Shown one piece after another: positions 1 through 12,318 of a DNA stretch of 64,000 bases (the first letter of the stretch is position 1; each line of letters opens with the position of its first letter). Below the pieces are notes generated by a model that made no database searches, was not told the DNA's origin, and was given only the letters and a program-made list of their open reading frames with translations. Source of the stretch: Isoetes taiwanensis (taxonomy: Eukaryota > Streptophyta > Lycopodiopsida > Isoetales > Isoetaceae); contig JAJEKV010000001.1 in assembly GCA_021234155.1 (NCBI GenBank), forward strand, positions 37,556,826 through 37,620,825, given 5' to 3'. Made by a program: the position numbers and the translations under genes.

Positions 1-1510
1 TTTGGCCACAATAAGTGAGGATTGGAGGCCTTGGTTGGCGTGCGGACGATATCAGAACCACCTTGGTTTTGGCTAAGTTGACATGCATGTCAGTCACCTG
101 ACAAAATGTGTCCAGGGCATCGAGATGGTGTTGCATGTCTGCCTGACTGTGTGCTAGGAGGTCCACATCATCAGCATAGATCAGCTGCCTGATGATCTGG
201 TATAGGAGGTGAGCCCAGTGCCTCCATTATCAGCGAGCCATCTCTCCAGCTGATCAATATACAGGCCAAATAGTGTGGGAGAGAGAGGGCATCCCTGGCA
301 GACCCCGATACTGCTCTCGAATAGTCGGCCCGCTGTTTGCAGCCAGCCGGTGCATGTCTCATATAACCTGTACACCGCGTTCTGCAGTTCGACAGGGACG
401 TCTAGCTGCTGCAATCTTGCCCACAGCTTTTCCCGAAGCACAGTGTCAAAAGCTTTGGCGAAGTCTACGAAGCAGCAATACAGATCTTGTCGACGGTTCC
501 TGCTGTCCTCAAGCAGAGTCCGCAGCGTGAAGACATGATCTATGGTTGAGTGCCTTGGCCTAAATCTTGCTTGTATGAGTGCCTGCACTCCTACTGCCTC
601 TCCCATCCTGTGAACTGCCGCTCGAGGATCCCGGCGAGGAGCTTTGCAAACACTGAGCTGATCATGATGGTCCCGTAATTGGTCGGGCAATGCAGGTCTC
701 CTGCCTTGTAGATTGGGACAACCCTGCTAGTCGTCCATTGCGGGGGAAAACCTTCCCGCAATGCCTTTTTGAACATGTCGGTCAGTATCGGTGCCATGGA
801 TGATCCTGCCCACTTGAGTAACTCTGTCGGCATGCCATCAAGTTCTGGTGCTTTTCCATTGGCTAGACGTTGCGGCCCCTGTGCTACCTCCGCCTCTGTG
901 ATTTCCAGTACTGGGCCCTGCTGGGGAGGTAATGCCACCCGTGCACCCTCAGGCTTCTAAAGCTGCTGTAGGTATTGCCTCCACTGGTTTGGAGTGATAT
1001 TTCCTGTGGGCGGCACTGGCCTCCTGCGCACTCTCTACCAGAATGTGCTGGGATGACATTCCAGGAGGAAGAACATTTCTTGTTGACGGGCCGCAATGTA
1101 CCTGGCCTTTCTAGCCTTAAGGAAAGTGCGGTATTGCTTCACTGCATCCGAGCATAGAGTAGGGTCTGTGACTTGGCGGAGCCATCATTTGCGTTCTTTG
1201 CTTTTCGACATCGAACCAGCGATTATCGAAAGGCCGTAGCTCGAGGTTTGCACAGGCGACTTCTCCCAAAACACCTCTGCTGCGGCGACCCAGGGGCGTC
1301 AATGATCGCCACTGCTTTGCTCCAGCGTTGAGCATTGTGAGATGCTTGCCAGATTCCCCGTAAGCATCTGGGAGTAAGTAGGAGTGCACTCATAGTCTAG
1401 TCTGAGATGGAGCATACGAGGAGGTGTTGGATAGGCGTCTGGAGCAACCTGCCAAGCCAGCTGCAAGTAGAGCGGCAGGTGGTCTGAATCCATCTCCTCA
1501 TCTCTACCAG
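1..1510 (-). mobile_element. LINE copy A (non-LTR retrotransposon), 3' part outside window
   Basis: Minus-strand non-LTR retrotransposon. Reading from high to low coordinates, it begins with the end of an endonuclease domain (SDHLPL, 1470-1487), then reverse transcriptase. The N-terminal RT segment lies in 938-591; the palm motif FVDFAKAFDTV is at about 439-471, GVCQGCPLSP at about 281-312 and the catalytic YADDVD box at 161-178. The two main open stretches (938-591 and 690-181) are in different frames, so there is at least one frameshift near 600-690, and the copy is dead. It is cut by the window start. Copies B, C and D in this window are relatives in the same orientation. Confidence 0.9.
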
Positions 1511-1659
1511 CTGTTCACACTCGAAAAAAGGAAGCTAGGCAAAGAGAGATGCCTGAGAATTATAGGCGCCAGCGTTTGTGTACGACATATTAAAGAAATA
1601 ACAGGAATAAATAACGGGAACTTAATATCAAAATATTGTAATAATGCACTTTGGTAAGG
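1511..1659. other. Spacer between LINE copies A and B
   Basis: A 150-bp AT-rich stretch. It ends in a purine-rich (AAGG-like) tract that abuts the 3' end of LINE copy B and is probably its tail. No gene seen. Confidence 0.5.
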
Positions 1660-3455
1660 AAGGAAAAAAGGAAAGAAGGTATTTTTATCGTCCACGGAGA
1701 CCAATCGGTCTATGGGACCCAATACAAAAGCGCAGCAAGCGGATTACTACCCGGATTAAAAAAACCCCGCCCCGAAGGGTTTTCGAGGAAAAACCGTGGC
1801 GACAATCACCCTGCCGACAAAACTGTTCCAATATCACGAAATGCAAAACACACAAATATATACACTCATGTACCGTGCCGTAGTGCGATCGGACCGACCG
1901 GCGAGGGGGCAAAGGTGGGCTCGCAGATCCGGTACCTCCGAATGTAACGACCCGAGCCGCGTATTGGCGGTGTGTTCATCGGCAAATGTAGGGGCAAGTC
2001 GGCCGCACTAAAGGGAACGATATCGGCGGGATCGGTGAATCTTTGGGCAACTCACGGAAAGTGTGAGACTCATCCTCAATGGCACCCGTTTGGCGGCACC
2101 AGCCAGAGCTTTGTCTGGCGGGGTTCCCCAATCCACCTGCGAATCTCGATCACGCGAAGATGGTGGGCACTCGCGAATGGAGGCAATGAGTGCGCTTTTG
2201 TGGGCGGTGGGAGCGAGGTAGAGCTGCGGGCCCCCGCCAACGCGGGGTTGATGTGCTCCTTGTAATGGGCCTTTTGACCTGCTCTAGCGTAGGGATCCCG
2301 AGCTTGCCAAGGAAGCAAGCATCGGTACTCCCATGAGGACTATCGGATCGGCCTACGTGTCTACGCGCATCGTGCTCTACCGCGTTCCATCTGGAACCAG
2401 CGATCTCTCTTACCCCTCCAGCGGGCCTTGGCTGCTGCGGGCCCATTGCCCTGGCGTAAGCCCGGTGCGGGGCCAGAGCATCACCCATATTAACCACTTT
2501 ACGAAAATGAGCGATGTGTCTATCAAGGGCTGCGGTGACGTAAAGAATCGATTTCTGCGGCGGGGGAATCGATGGGGGTGAAGGTTTCACCCAAGTGCGG
2601 TGTCAAAAATGCCTTACGCACACTGCTCCAAGTCATTCCGAATAAGCCAAAAGGCGGCCAGGGCCCCAAACCTCGACCCGTACAAAGGGCCGGGCTCGAC
2701 CGCGCCCGAGAAAGCGGATGTGGTGATGGCCCTAATCATAAAAGCTGCGGTGGCTGTTGTTCTGCATGGCATAAGCGGCTTTCCGGCCCTGCTTGTCACC
2801 CGCCAGCGGATGGGCGCCCCAACAGAAGGCGAGGAGGGAACTCCCACCCCTAGGTACTTGTAGGTGGGCGTGACCTCCTCCAGGCTGTCCCCATATGTGA
2901 GTGCAGGAGGCGTGGGGCTGGCGTGAAGAGGATATGAGAACCACCACGGTCTTGGCAGATTCACGCAGCGCATGTCGTAGCCCGGAATGTGTCTAGGGCA
3001 TCCGGATGAGGCGCATAGCTTCGGGGTGTGGGCGGAAAGGTCAACATCGCCCCATAGATGGTGGCGGATGACACGGTGCAAAAGTTGTATGCCATCCCCC
3101 CCATGCTCAGTAAGCTAGGGCTCTAACTGGTCAATGTAGAGGCCAAAAAGTGTTGGTGAGAGGGGGCAGCCCTGCCGGACCCCGATACTACTGGTGAATG
3201 CTTGGCCCGTCGGCTGCATCCTGCAACCTGTATATGGCATTACGCGAGCGGTGTGGCAGCCCGGTTAGCCAGTCTAGCCCATAGCTTTTCCCGGGGGACC
3301 GTATCAAAAGCCTTCGCGAAGTCCACAAAGCAGCAATACAAGTCCTGCCGATAGTTTCGGCTGTCTTCAATCAGTGCCCGCAGTGTAAAGATATGGTCAA
3401 TCGTTGAGTGGCGGGGTCTAAAGCCTGCTTGTGTGAGGGCTCGCACATAAGGTAA
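1660..3455 (-). mobile_element. LINE copy B, 5'-truncated
   Basis: A second minus-strand copy of the LINE family of copy A. From 3446 down it shows the RT start (RPRHSTIDHIFTL and FVDFAKAFDTVPREKLWARL), then the region after the YADD box (3081-2614, with YKYLGVGV and GPLYG blocks that match copy C), then a C-terminal region and a 3' untranslated end at about 1660-2000. The 5' end stops abruptly at about 3455 inside RT, the usual sign of incomplete reverse transcription. The catalytic box is degraded and several frameshifts break the protein. The 3' end holds a GC-rich stem-loop shared with copy C. Confidence 0.85.
1770..1788 (-). other. LINE 3'-end stem-loop (copy B)
   Basis: The plus strand reads CCCCGAAGGGTTTTCGAGG: a stem CCCCGAA/TTCGAGG (one mismatch) around a 5-nt loop. 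The same hairpin sits near the 3' end of copy C at 32728-32746 (perfect stem) and, more decayed, at about 51329-51348. Its position next to the 3' end suggests a recognition structure for the element's own reverse transcriptase; that role is inferred. Confidence 0.6.
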
Positions 3456-4842
3456 GGGATTATTCTTAAGAAACTTGTAGTTGTATATCTAATAACGTTA
3501 AAATGACAAAAACAGAAGTTGCATCTTTCTCTATGAGGAGAAAGATATTTGAGAGTAAAATAACTTTGCTGAGAAATGGCATAATACGGGAAATTGTACC
3601 AGTGTACCTTATATTGGGAATTGGAGAAATAAAGTAGTGACAAAATTTGAGAGCATGAGGGTTGACTAGAGATCACCTAATAAACCATAGGAAAATAGAT
3701 ACTTGCTCATGATTGTTGTACGTTCCTTATGCCATGGTTGATGTGGATATTGTGTCTTGTGAATGAAGAAAATATGCATAATGGTATGAATTACATAGAA
3801 ATTGTCTAGTGGCAAGAAAATGCTGGGAATGCGCATGGCCATGGTCATACAATTGTTATGTGCCTTTATTGATGTGATATGGAAGCATGGTATGGTCTTT
3901 ATTAAATTGGCATTTCTATTGTGGTATGCATATTAAGGAAATGCATGGAAATTACATCGGAACTGTCCATATTGGTCGTACTTAAATATTGCAAGCATAA
4001 TGGTATTGGAATATGAGACTTAAGAAATATTGCATAAGTGCATAATCTCTGGGGCAGGAGTCCATTTGTGATGTCTTGGACTCGTAGTTGTGTATGTGCG
4101 TATCATCGGGCATTGTTATCCTGGCTTGGATTCTTTGTCGCACTACATGGCAGAAGTGGTCCTCCAGTGCTGAACGCAGCGTGGAAGGATGTGTACACAT
4201 GAGGCAAACCCCGCCCATATTGGATGCACCTGATCAGCCCGAGTGGCATGTCAGAACTAGAGTAGGCACTGTATGTTGTGAGAGTTGTTTAAATATGGAT
4301 TGTGATCATGCATTATAATGTTATAGAATGTAAGTATTGGGACATTTATGTACTAACCTGGTTGATTGATTGGATAAGGGCATGTCGGTTAGGAATGTTG
4401 CATTTGGTATTATAGCAGGGCTCAGTTCGAGTCTCCATGGGGGCAAGTATGAACCCGGAATACCATTGGATGGTAGGGCATGACTTGGTCTTGGACACCA
4501 CGGAACTAGAAAAAACCGTCTAGACGTTTATGAGTAGTCGCTTCTACCCATTTATGCGGGTGTCTCGGGAATGCGACACCAAGATCTACTCGAGCGATCT
4601 CCCATGGGTCTGTTACATATGAAGATGACACAAGAACAGTTCTTATTTCAAAGGGAATCTTATCATCATTAAAGGAGAATAGCAGATACATATGGAACAT
4701 TACTACATCTGATGGCCACATGCAATGCAAACAGACTGCTTGAGCGTTTGAACTGGGGATTGGATTCGTCATATTACTTCACCCCTGAAACTGAACATTT
4801 CTCCTTTTTAAACACATACTCCTTTTAACACTTTTTTTGCAG
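3456..4842. other. AT-rich intergenic DNA, no gene seen
   Basis: Irregular AT-rich sequence with only short shadow ORFs. It contains repeated small words such as GGAAATGCATGG and AATGGTATTGGAATATG but no clear repeat unit, RNA gene or protein similarity that I can recognise. Confidence 0.5.
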
Positions 4843-5041
4843 ATCTATTCAAGCTAAGACTCTACAGTATCTTCAAAAATCCTTTTTGGAAGGCAACACT
4901 GTGGTTATGAAGCCATTTTTGCATTTCATTCTCAGATCCGGACTTCTTTATTTCAAAAATGATGCTGCTCGACCTGGTCAACTGCTATACAACGATCGAG
5001 TCAGTACCTCTAGAACAGTATTTCTGGACTTGATTTTGTAA
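4843..5041 (+). other. Exon-like open segment, unrecognised
   Basis: A pyrimidine-rich tract ending in TTTTTTTGCAG (a good splice acceptor) is followed by 65 open codons, 4844-5038, then TAA at 5039-5041. The translation is protein-like (it includes SFLEGNTVVMKPFLHFILRS and GLLYFKNDAARPGQLLYNDR), with balanced composition. I do not recognise the family. It has no start codon of its own and no neighbouring exon I can identify, so it is probably a gene fragment or a captured exon. Confidence 0.25.
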
Positions 5042-5324
5042 TGGTTCAATAGGTCTTTCAACTACATATATATATTCTAACTTTTAGGGTTGGACCTCCT
5101 TCATTGGGGTCTCATACCTATTCTCATTTTTCTTTGTTTTGGATATATTGGTTGATCAACCACAATTGAGCTAACCTATGCATGGAATAATTTAAGGGCT
5201 AAACTTAGCTATTTGGCGATTTTTTAGCACATTTTCAAAAAGAATTGGCTAAAGTAAATGAAAAAAATGTAGAAAAAATTAATAAATTTAGCTTAACTTT
5301 TTTCGAGACTGCACCAATCCTAGA

Positions 5325-5460
5325 GCAGAAAGTAAAATAGTCAAATTTTGTATTGTCTAGCTAAACCACAGAAACTTTTAGAATGAATTTCGGGCTAGTT
5401 TAGCTAACATCATTCTAGTTTATAAGAAATATATGATTAGTAGTTTAGTTTCTAGCATTA
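5325..5460 (+). repeat. Direct repeat flanking the L1-type LINE, copy 1
   Basis: Contains words such as TTTAGCTAAACCACA and AAGAAATATATGATTAGTA. A divergent copy in the same orientation lies at about 7690-7805, on the other side of the LINE. It looks like an older dispersed repeat rather than a target-site duplication. Confidence 0.45.
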
Positions 5461-5514
5461 TAAATTAATTTGAGGCCTAGACTTGCTAGTTAACATTATT
5501 TTAGAATGTTTTCA

Positions 5515-5517
<3 letters not shown>

Positions 5518-5566
<49 letters not shown>
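5518..5566. repeat. (TA)n microsatellite plus T-run
   Basis: About 17 TA units (5518-5552) followed by 14 T. In minus orientation the T-run is the poly(A) tail of the adjacent L1-type LINE. Confidence 0.85.
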
Positions 5567-7575
5567 AAGGACGTCAAGCTTTATTCACCAACTAGAAACC
5601 AGAGCAACATAAATGCAAAGACAGGATTATAACCCCAGTGGACAAACCGATCCAACTGAGCACAACCACCTGCCTATGCAAAAGAATGAATCTGAAGGTA
5701 AGTATGCCAGATCAGTACTTTCTTCTCTTGATCAAGAGAAGAACAATTGTAAGCCATAACAATTTTATCTTGCGCCCACTGAAGAACAACCTCATCTGCA
5801 GTATCTATGCCCTTAAAGATAAACAACCTCCTTCTCTTCCAGATTGACCATAAAAGCCGATACCACATGCGAGATGAAAAGCTCGTTTCCGTTGTTTGGG
5901 CCAAGCATCAGGATAGATAGCAAGCAAAATTTGCTGGCTAGATCGAGACGACGATGCCAAAAAGGGTCAACAACCAAGACCATGCCTGCCGAAGCCTCTC
6001 ACACAAGAAAAAACAATGCTCAATACTCTCAACCCTTTGCGGCATAAAGGGCGGAGCTCACGAAATCCGATTATCCATTTTATGGACTAACACCTGTTGA
6101 CTCTGAGGCATCTATGGATCACTTGCCACCACAAAACTACTACTTTGGGGTGAAGCAGCTTATCCCATACCCATATCCAAACACTTTTCCATTGTGGCTG
6201 AGGGACCTGAAGATGCCATCTATTAGATGGAGGCAGGATTTCAGAATGCACAAGCAATTTATACACAGAAGACACAAACCGCCCTGGCTGGATATCCTGA
6301 TGGCAACCCCATATGACTACCTCAATCGTGGACCCGAGAATCTGTGGCAACAATGCAGCAATATGATTCCAGTTACTCGTCCCATCGTACAACAAGAACT
6401 TTGTTCTAAATGCTTCCCATGACATGAGATGATCGGACTCATACCAAGCTGCAATAGTATTGATACCGTATTTGCTACCCATCGTCGTTGTGTCTTTGGA
6501 TGAACAACCACACTTAGAGGCACATTCTGCGGGTGTCACGCAAAGGAATCCACCGGCATGGAGTGGACAAGCGAAGACATGCCTCGGGATTAATATGGAA
6601 AAGAGACACGACGGTGTCCCAAGCCATAAGCAACCCCTTTAGAAAGGGAGAAGCATTAGGATACGGATGCATATGATAAAGCAAAGCCCAAGGAAGGAGG
6701 GGCTTAATGGAGGCCTTATGAAATGGGAGACAATCTTTGGATCGATTTGCACCAACAACCTCGAGGCCGGAGAATCATCCTTACCAATGAAAATCCTCCA
6801 AATGAACTTTGATATCATCACCTTGCTTTGGAGGTGAAAATCCAACATACCAAGACCACCGGTGCCTTAGGTCTAATGCATTTAAGCCCAAGCTACCTTG
6901 ACCCTTTGCTCTAACTCATTTCCACCCCAAATAAAATTTCGACGATACGCACAATCTCCTCCATCTTGCTGCGGAGCTAGTAAAGCGGAGACGCCATGTA
7001 GACATGAGTATTACTAAGAACACATTTAGCCACAGTGATTCTACCGGGCATGGACAGTTTAGATGTATTCCACCAAAACAAGTGCTTTTGCAACCCACTA
7101 ATGATTTCATCCCAAGCATCTGAAGCAGAGACATGAATTCCAACTGGGATACCAAGCAACTTTGTGGTATTGCCATGCGAAGAATCTTCAAGGATAGTCC
7201 AAAATACTGAGGGAGGGATGGGACTGTCCAACGTCCACAAAAGCTGTACATTTTGCCACCCTACAAGAACTCCTGATGCTAAGGAGAATGTGTCTAATAA
7301 TAGCTTAGCATTACGAAGATTCTCAGCCTCGGCAATTAGGAACAAAAAAGTGTCATCGGCATATTGGTTACATACCTCTTGAGAACCATCGTCCATTGGG
7401 AGGCCTTGAATAACGCCATCTTGGGTAGCCACGGAGAAGAGCTGGGACAAGACTTCTGCCACAATTGTGAAAAGCAAGGGTGCTAAGGGACAACCCTGTC
7501 AAATTCCTCTACCCACTACAAAAATATCCGATGGCTCGCCCTGGAAAAGGACAGTCACAAATAAAATGACTAAAA
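5553..7575 (-). mobile_element. L1-type LINE, 5'-truncated
   Basis: Minus-strand non-LTR retrotransposon of a different family from copies A-D. From 7515 downward it reads GRGI-stop-QGCPLAPLLF, then the catalytic QYADDT box at 7350-7367, then RT thumb sequence (LLGIPVGI, SMPGRITVAKCVL) to 6977. After that comes a zf-RVT-like C-terminal region at 6539-6087 (KSVWIWVWDKLLHPKVVVLW, HRCLRVNRC), and a further piece at 5904-5674 (RLLWSIWKRRRLFIF). It ends in a poly(A) tail, seen as T on the plus strand at 5553-5566. The 5' half (endonuclease and RT N-terminus) is missing beyond about 7575. Several stops and frameshifts make it inactive. Confidence 0.88.
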
Positions 7576-8960
7576 TAAGTGGAAACAATTGACAAAAAGT
7601 ATAGTAGTTTGGCTTAATATTTTTCATTGGCCACACCAGAGAATTTTTTTTGGGATGATATTTGGGTTAGTTTAGCTAAACGCTAGAAAGTATGAGAGGA
7701 AAAATATGTAGAGTTTAGCTAAACCACATAAAGTTTTGGGATTAATATCGAGCAAGTTTAGCTAAAGTCATTCTGGCTAATAAGAAATATGCGATTAGTA
7801 ATTTATTCCCTGAACCTATGTTATAACTTTTTGAGGATTTTTTGCATGATCTTCGTTGGCTATGGAATTTGCCTCCAACGTACTTGTTTTCTAAAATAAG
7901 TGAATCAAAAGCCTCTTTCTCTCTCTCAAAAAAAAAGGGGGGAAAGGGGAGAGGGGGGGAAGAAAAAATCCTAGCCCTGCCATGGGACCTTAACAAAATT
8001 CATGAACTTTAATGTAATGCCTTGTCCATTATCCCCTTGAATCCTTGATCTCTAAACTATATATCTTGCGCAATTGAACTTATTTTTCCTGCTTTATTCT
8101 CACAGGTCATCCAGAACATGCAATTCAAATGAAATATCCGTTGCTACTTACAAAATCATATGTTCGGCTTATATGATTCATTTGATAGAATTCCTCAACT
8201 CCAAGTCGTCTTTTTCTGTTGGCATTATATTTACTACAAATAAGAATATGAAAAACTAAACGATTCGACAATCCATATTGGATGATTTTAATGACTTGCT
8301 TACCAGAATGGATGAGCAAAAGCATTTAGATCGGGCAATTGAAATAGCTCATTTAGCCCTTGATCAATCTTTTCAAAAGTACAAACAAGCTCCACTGCCG
8401 TATCATCCTCAACTTTCGAGGCAGAAGGAGCTGCCGAACCGAATCTGAAATATGAACTTCCGACAGAGTATCTAAAGGCGGATTAACCAAGCACTCAGCT
8501 GCCAGAGCAAAGGTTTAAGAAAACAAAAGCAAGAAAATAAGATGATGGACTCAAAAAAAGATTGAGCAAATAGAATGTAGTCTAAAATATCTGTATTCTT
8601 AAATTCGGCAGCTATGGTAAAGCAGAAGGGCGCCCAGCGGTAGTGCACATAGCTTTCTTGACCTCGGCACTACCATAGCGAGAACAACGAGCGACAGGGA
8701 GAGTCACCTGGAATAGCCAGTTTAGGCTAGTCACAAAGCATATCCGGGTATATACTAGCATATACCCAGAATGTGCCCTACACCCACATAAACGAGGGCT
8801 TGCCCTTAGGGGCAACCCAAAAAAATCACAACAAAATTTTTTTCAAACCCTCTCCCCACGATGAGTTGGAAGCTCGAGCGCATAGTATACCAAATGGCGA
8901 CCTTCTAGCCGTTGATGGGAGGTGGAGAGACTCACTCATGGACACTTGTAGAACATACTT
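7576..8960. other. Intergenic DNA, no gene seen
   Basis: AT-rich sequence. It holds the second copy of the TTTAGCTAAA-rich direct repeat (about 7690-7805) and a purine run at 7925-7970. Scattered short ORFs show no recognisable domain. Confidence 0.5.
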
Positions 8961-8962
8961 CC

Positions 8963-9008
8963 CCAATTGGGTTCATAAACCTCCAAGCCAATTGGGTTCA
9001 TAAACCTC
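8963..9008. repeat. Short tandem duplication
   Basis: The 21-bp word CCAATTGGGTTCATAAACCTC occurs twice, at 8963-8983 and 8988-9008 (period 25 bp). Confidence 0.85.
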
Positions 9009-9009
9009 T

Positions 9010-9010
<1 letters not shown>

Positions 9011-9044
<34 letters not shown>

Positions 9045-9045
9045 T
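9011..9045. repeat. (AGAT)n microsatellite
   Basis: About eight perfect AGAT units. Confidence 0.95.
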
Positions 9046-9599
9046 ATTTTTACCCTTTCATATAAGCAGACAACTGTATGATGTTGTTCTTTTGATTTTT
9101 TCAATATTTTCAACCTGACTCTAAGTGTAACTAAATGATCCAGAGTGGAATGTTCAGTTCTAAAACTTGCCTACCAACTTTATTATTATATAGGAGGATA
9201 TGTTTCAAAGCCCTTCCATGATAAGGTGGAAAGATCGAGGGCCCAGATCATGCTACATGGCAGCCTTTTGAGGTTGGAGACCTCGAAGAGAAGAGGGCTA
9301 AGCACAAAGCTGATGGAGAGAAACCCTTTAGGCTAAAGGAATCCCTCAAGCAAAACCCTTTGCAAAATGATGATGCATATTTTGCTTCCAGTTTGAGCAG
9401 GCAAAGGATGCGCACAACCATACGATTTCTCCTCTTCAACAAAATCAACCACTCAAAAGTAATGCACTTTAGAAATATTAATTAGTACACCTAAACAAAT
9501 ACAACAACCAAATCATAGAACGATCACAATTATAAGATTTTTCCTCTTCGGCAAATCAACCACTCAAATATAGTGCACTCTAGAAATACTACTTAGTAT

Positions 9600-10470
9600 T
9601 TTGAAATATGAAATACAGGTTCGGCTAAGCTTTTGAAATATGAAATATGAGGACTCATCTCTATAAGGGCTCACCTAAAACATTCAATTCAATTCAATTC
9701 AACTCTATAAGGGTTCACTTAAGGTATTAGAATATGAGATATAAAGACTCGAACCTCTACCAAAATATTTTAATATTCCATGCTAACCAACGAGCTAACA
9801 TGCTTATTTTTTCTATTAATCTATATATATTTTTTTATATATATAATAATCCATTCATTGTTTTAGGGGTGTGGCCTATGGTGCATGTATCCAGAACAAA
9901 TCCCATTGGAATCCCATGTTATTTTGCTACATCTTCTAAACAAGGTGCGGACTACGTGCCAGATCGTACTGGGGCCTCTAGGCACCCCCCATTCTGATTA
10001 TGGTCACTTATGATTGGAGGCACCTATGATTTTGTTATTTTGCTACATCTTCTAAATGAGGTGCGCCGTGGACTACTCGGTTGTTGAATCCGTCCATTCT
10101 ATAGGCCAGATCGTATATTGGGCCTCTAGGCATCTCTCATTACAATTATAGTCACTTCTGATTGAGGCCACCTATGATTCTAAAATATAAAATGCAAGTT
10201 CGCTAAGGTTTTGAAATATGAAATATGGGGACTCGCCTCTATGCAAGTTTACCTAAGGTTTTAGAATATGAAACACGAAGACTCGAACGTCATTAAAAAT
10301 ACTTTAACCAATGCAACCAACAAGTTAACATGCTTATTTTTTTTCTTTTTTCAATAATTAATTGTTTTAGAAATATGGCATATGGTCTCAAGAATGGTGA
10401 TTTATGCATCCATATCAAATCCCCCTGGAATCCCCTGTTATTATCTTCTTTTTATATTATAAAATTATAG
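9600..10470. repeat. Two divergent tandem copies of a ~0.5-kb repeat
   Basis: Blocks in the first half (about 9600-9990) recur in the same order in the second (about 10020-10470): TTTTGAAATATGAAATATG at 9622 and 10210, TTAGAATATGA followed by GACTCGAAC at 9727 and 10260, a GCTACATCTTCTAAA block at 9923 and 10040 followed by CCAGATCGTA and GGCCTCTAGGCA, and a TCCC(A/C)TTGGAATCCC-like block at 9900 and 10420. The copies are diverged and rearranged. No coding content. Confidence 0.6.
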
Positions 10471-11318
10471 CGTAAGTATGTATGTCAAGCATCAAACATG
10501 GATGGCTCAGATTGTGCTACGTAGCATGCCAAGTGTACTTTTTTTATAGGCACTCCTCAAAAAGGTGTGTTCCATCTCATCCAGGGCTGATTAGAAATTC
10601 GGACCGTTTGACGTTTTATCTGTTCCAAACCCTAACCATGTCAGTTCTGTTAGCAAGTTAGCGTTTTTGCATCTCCTCTTCATTTTTCCATTACTCGGGG
10701 CAGATGGTCTCTTTCGCCGGAAGCGTTTAATCCGCAGTGTCGACGTACCCATAGTCTTGATGTCCCCTCTCTGTTCTAGCTTTTCAATCAATACGAGTAT
10801 GCTTTTGTTTTGTTCTTATATATTTCTTTCTTGCAATGCGTAGTGCTTTCTGTTTGCAATTATGAGATTAGCAAAAATTATGTGAAGCTCAACAGTCAGA
10901 TGGGATTTAATCTGCTACTGAGACCTTTTTTACTGAGCAAACTGTTTTAGTAGTAAAAGGAGCATTTTTTTGCAGCTTTTTTTTTCTTTTGATTCATATT
11001 CAGTGCCATGACGAAAGATCATATTTCTAACGGAATTGATCGGAAAATGGCGTGCCCGCATGAAAATGGCTGGATTTCAGCCTTATCTCCTTAGCTCTTG
11101 CTCGAATCTTACTGTGTAACAATTACCGCCTCAAAGGAGATGGTACCGAGTATTGGCCCATTCGTTTGGCCCATTCGACGGTCTAAAAGGAGAGAAGAAC
11201 AGAAGCCTGATTATATTCCATTTTTGAACTTGGGTTTGGATGCTATAAACTTTCTCCTTAGGGTTCTTTTCGTTTCTGCTCCAAAATTTTCTTTCTTCCT
11301 CTATTCTCGGCTTTGCCC
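10471..11318. other. Non-coding DNA upstream of the S-receptor-like pseudogene
   Basis: AT-rich; may hold the old promoter and leader of the following pseudogene. No promoter element can be assigned. Confidence 0.35.
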
Positions 11319-12318
11319 ATGACAATCTACACGAAGGTGCTCCTGCTCTTGGTTCTGCTATGAGTTTTTCCCTTGCCAATATGGCTTATACAACTGCAGT
11401 TTGAAGCCAAGTGATAAAAACCGGTTTGAGCTCAGATCAAAATTCAAAAGTGCTTACATGTATTCGGATTTCTTCAGATGTACTATGTCCATATGGCCGC
11501 TTATAATGTGGATGGCTTTATAATGATGCAAAACGGCATTGTGCTGATACAAATTCTAAGGTTTTACACTATAATGGTTAGATAAATATTGTTGATGGAA
11601 AATTGGGATGCCAAAATCGGCAAGGGCCTTAACTATGGCGGATCTTTCTCAGGCAAAAACTGGCCAAAAATGACTGAGCCAGCAGTTTCTTATTCGAAGA
11701 ACTTTTATACCAGTGATCGTTCTAGTTTAGTACAATGTTTGATGCAACAATGGGCCACGACAGAATCTGGTAAGTGAAAAGAACTTTGATAGCTTCTGTG
11801 ACCAGTAATTTTTTTGACATTCTACTTTGTCTATACAGGTATTTCCAGCCAAAGTTTAACTTGGCAGAGTTTCGACCACCCAGCTGATACCCTTTTTGTC
11901 TGGCAAGATCCTCACTAAAGGAATGCAACTTACTGCAACTAATTCAGGCTCTTCAGATGATATGCAAAGACACTGGGATTGTCATAACTTACACTTCCAC
12001 AACCGCAATTGATAAAATTTTCTACAATGGCTCTCAATGCAACCAGAAGACATCATTCAGGTGCCTATGGCATACAACTCCAAGTTCAGATTCTTCAGGC
12101 TTAATCTGATGGTGATTTTAGACACTATCTTTTGACGGATGGTGCCTTGATGATAAATGGGGAGATGATTGGGCAGAGCAATGCCTTCTTAAAACCTGAT
12201 ATTTGTGGATCATATGAAATCTGCTCTAATGGACAATGCAATTGTCCATCACAGTCTTATTCTCTTACAGGGGTAGTTAATGCTTCAACTAAAAAACTGG
12301 ATGCAAGCCCACTATAGC
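11319..12318 (+). pseudogene. G-type lectin S-receptor-like gene fragment (pseudogene)
   Basis: Remains of a secreted or receptor-like protein of the bulb-lectin/S-locus glycoprotein family. A possible signal peptide start (ATG at 11319, MTIYTKVLLLLVLL) runs at once into a stop. Further on, the family hallmark of the B-lectin domain is clear: SLTWQSFDHPADTLF around 11850-11894. The next words, SGKILTKGMQLTATNSG, continue the domain in another frame, so there is a frameshift near 11895. At 12132-12317 comes the cysteine-rich S-locus part, LKPDICGSYEICSNGQCNCP. No transmembrane or kinase region follows. Stops, frameshifts and the missing C-terminal half show it is dead. A functional lectin-only relative is unlikely given the breaks. 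Confidence 0.75.

Noticed and set aside
5325-7805. Direct repeats around the L1-type LINE as LTRs or target duplication
   Set aside because: Copies are too diverged and not at the element boundary; LINE target duplications are short.
9011-9045. CRISPR-like or regulatory meaning of short regular repeats
   Set aside because: Simple AGAT microsatellite without spacers, in a eukaryotic genome.
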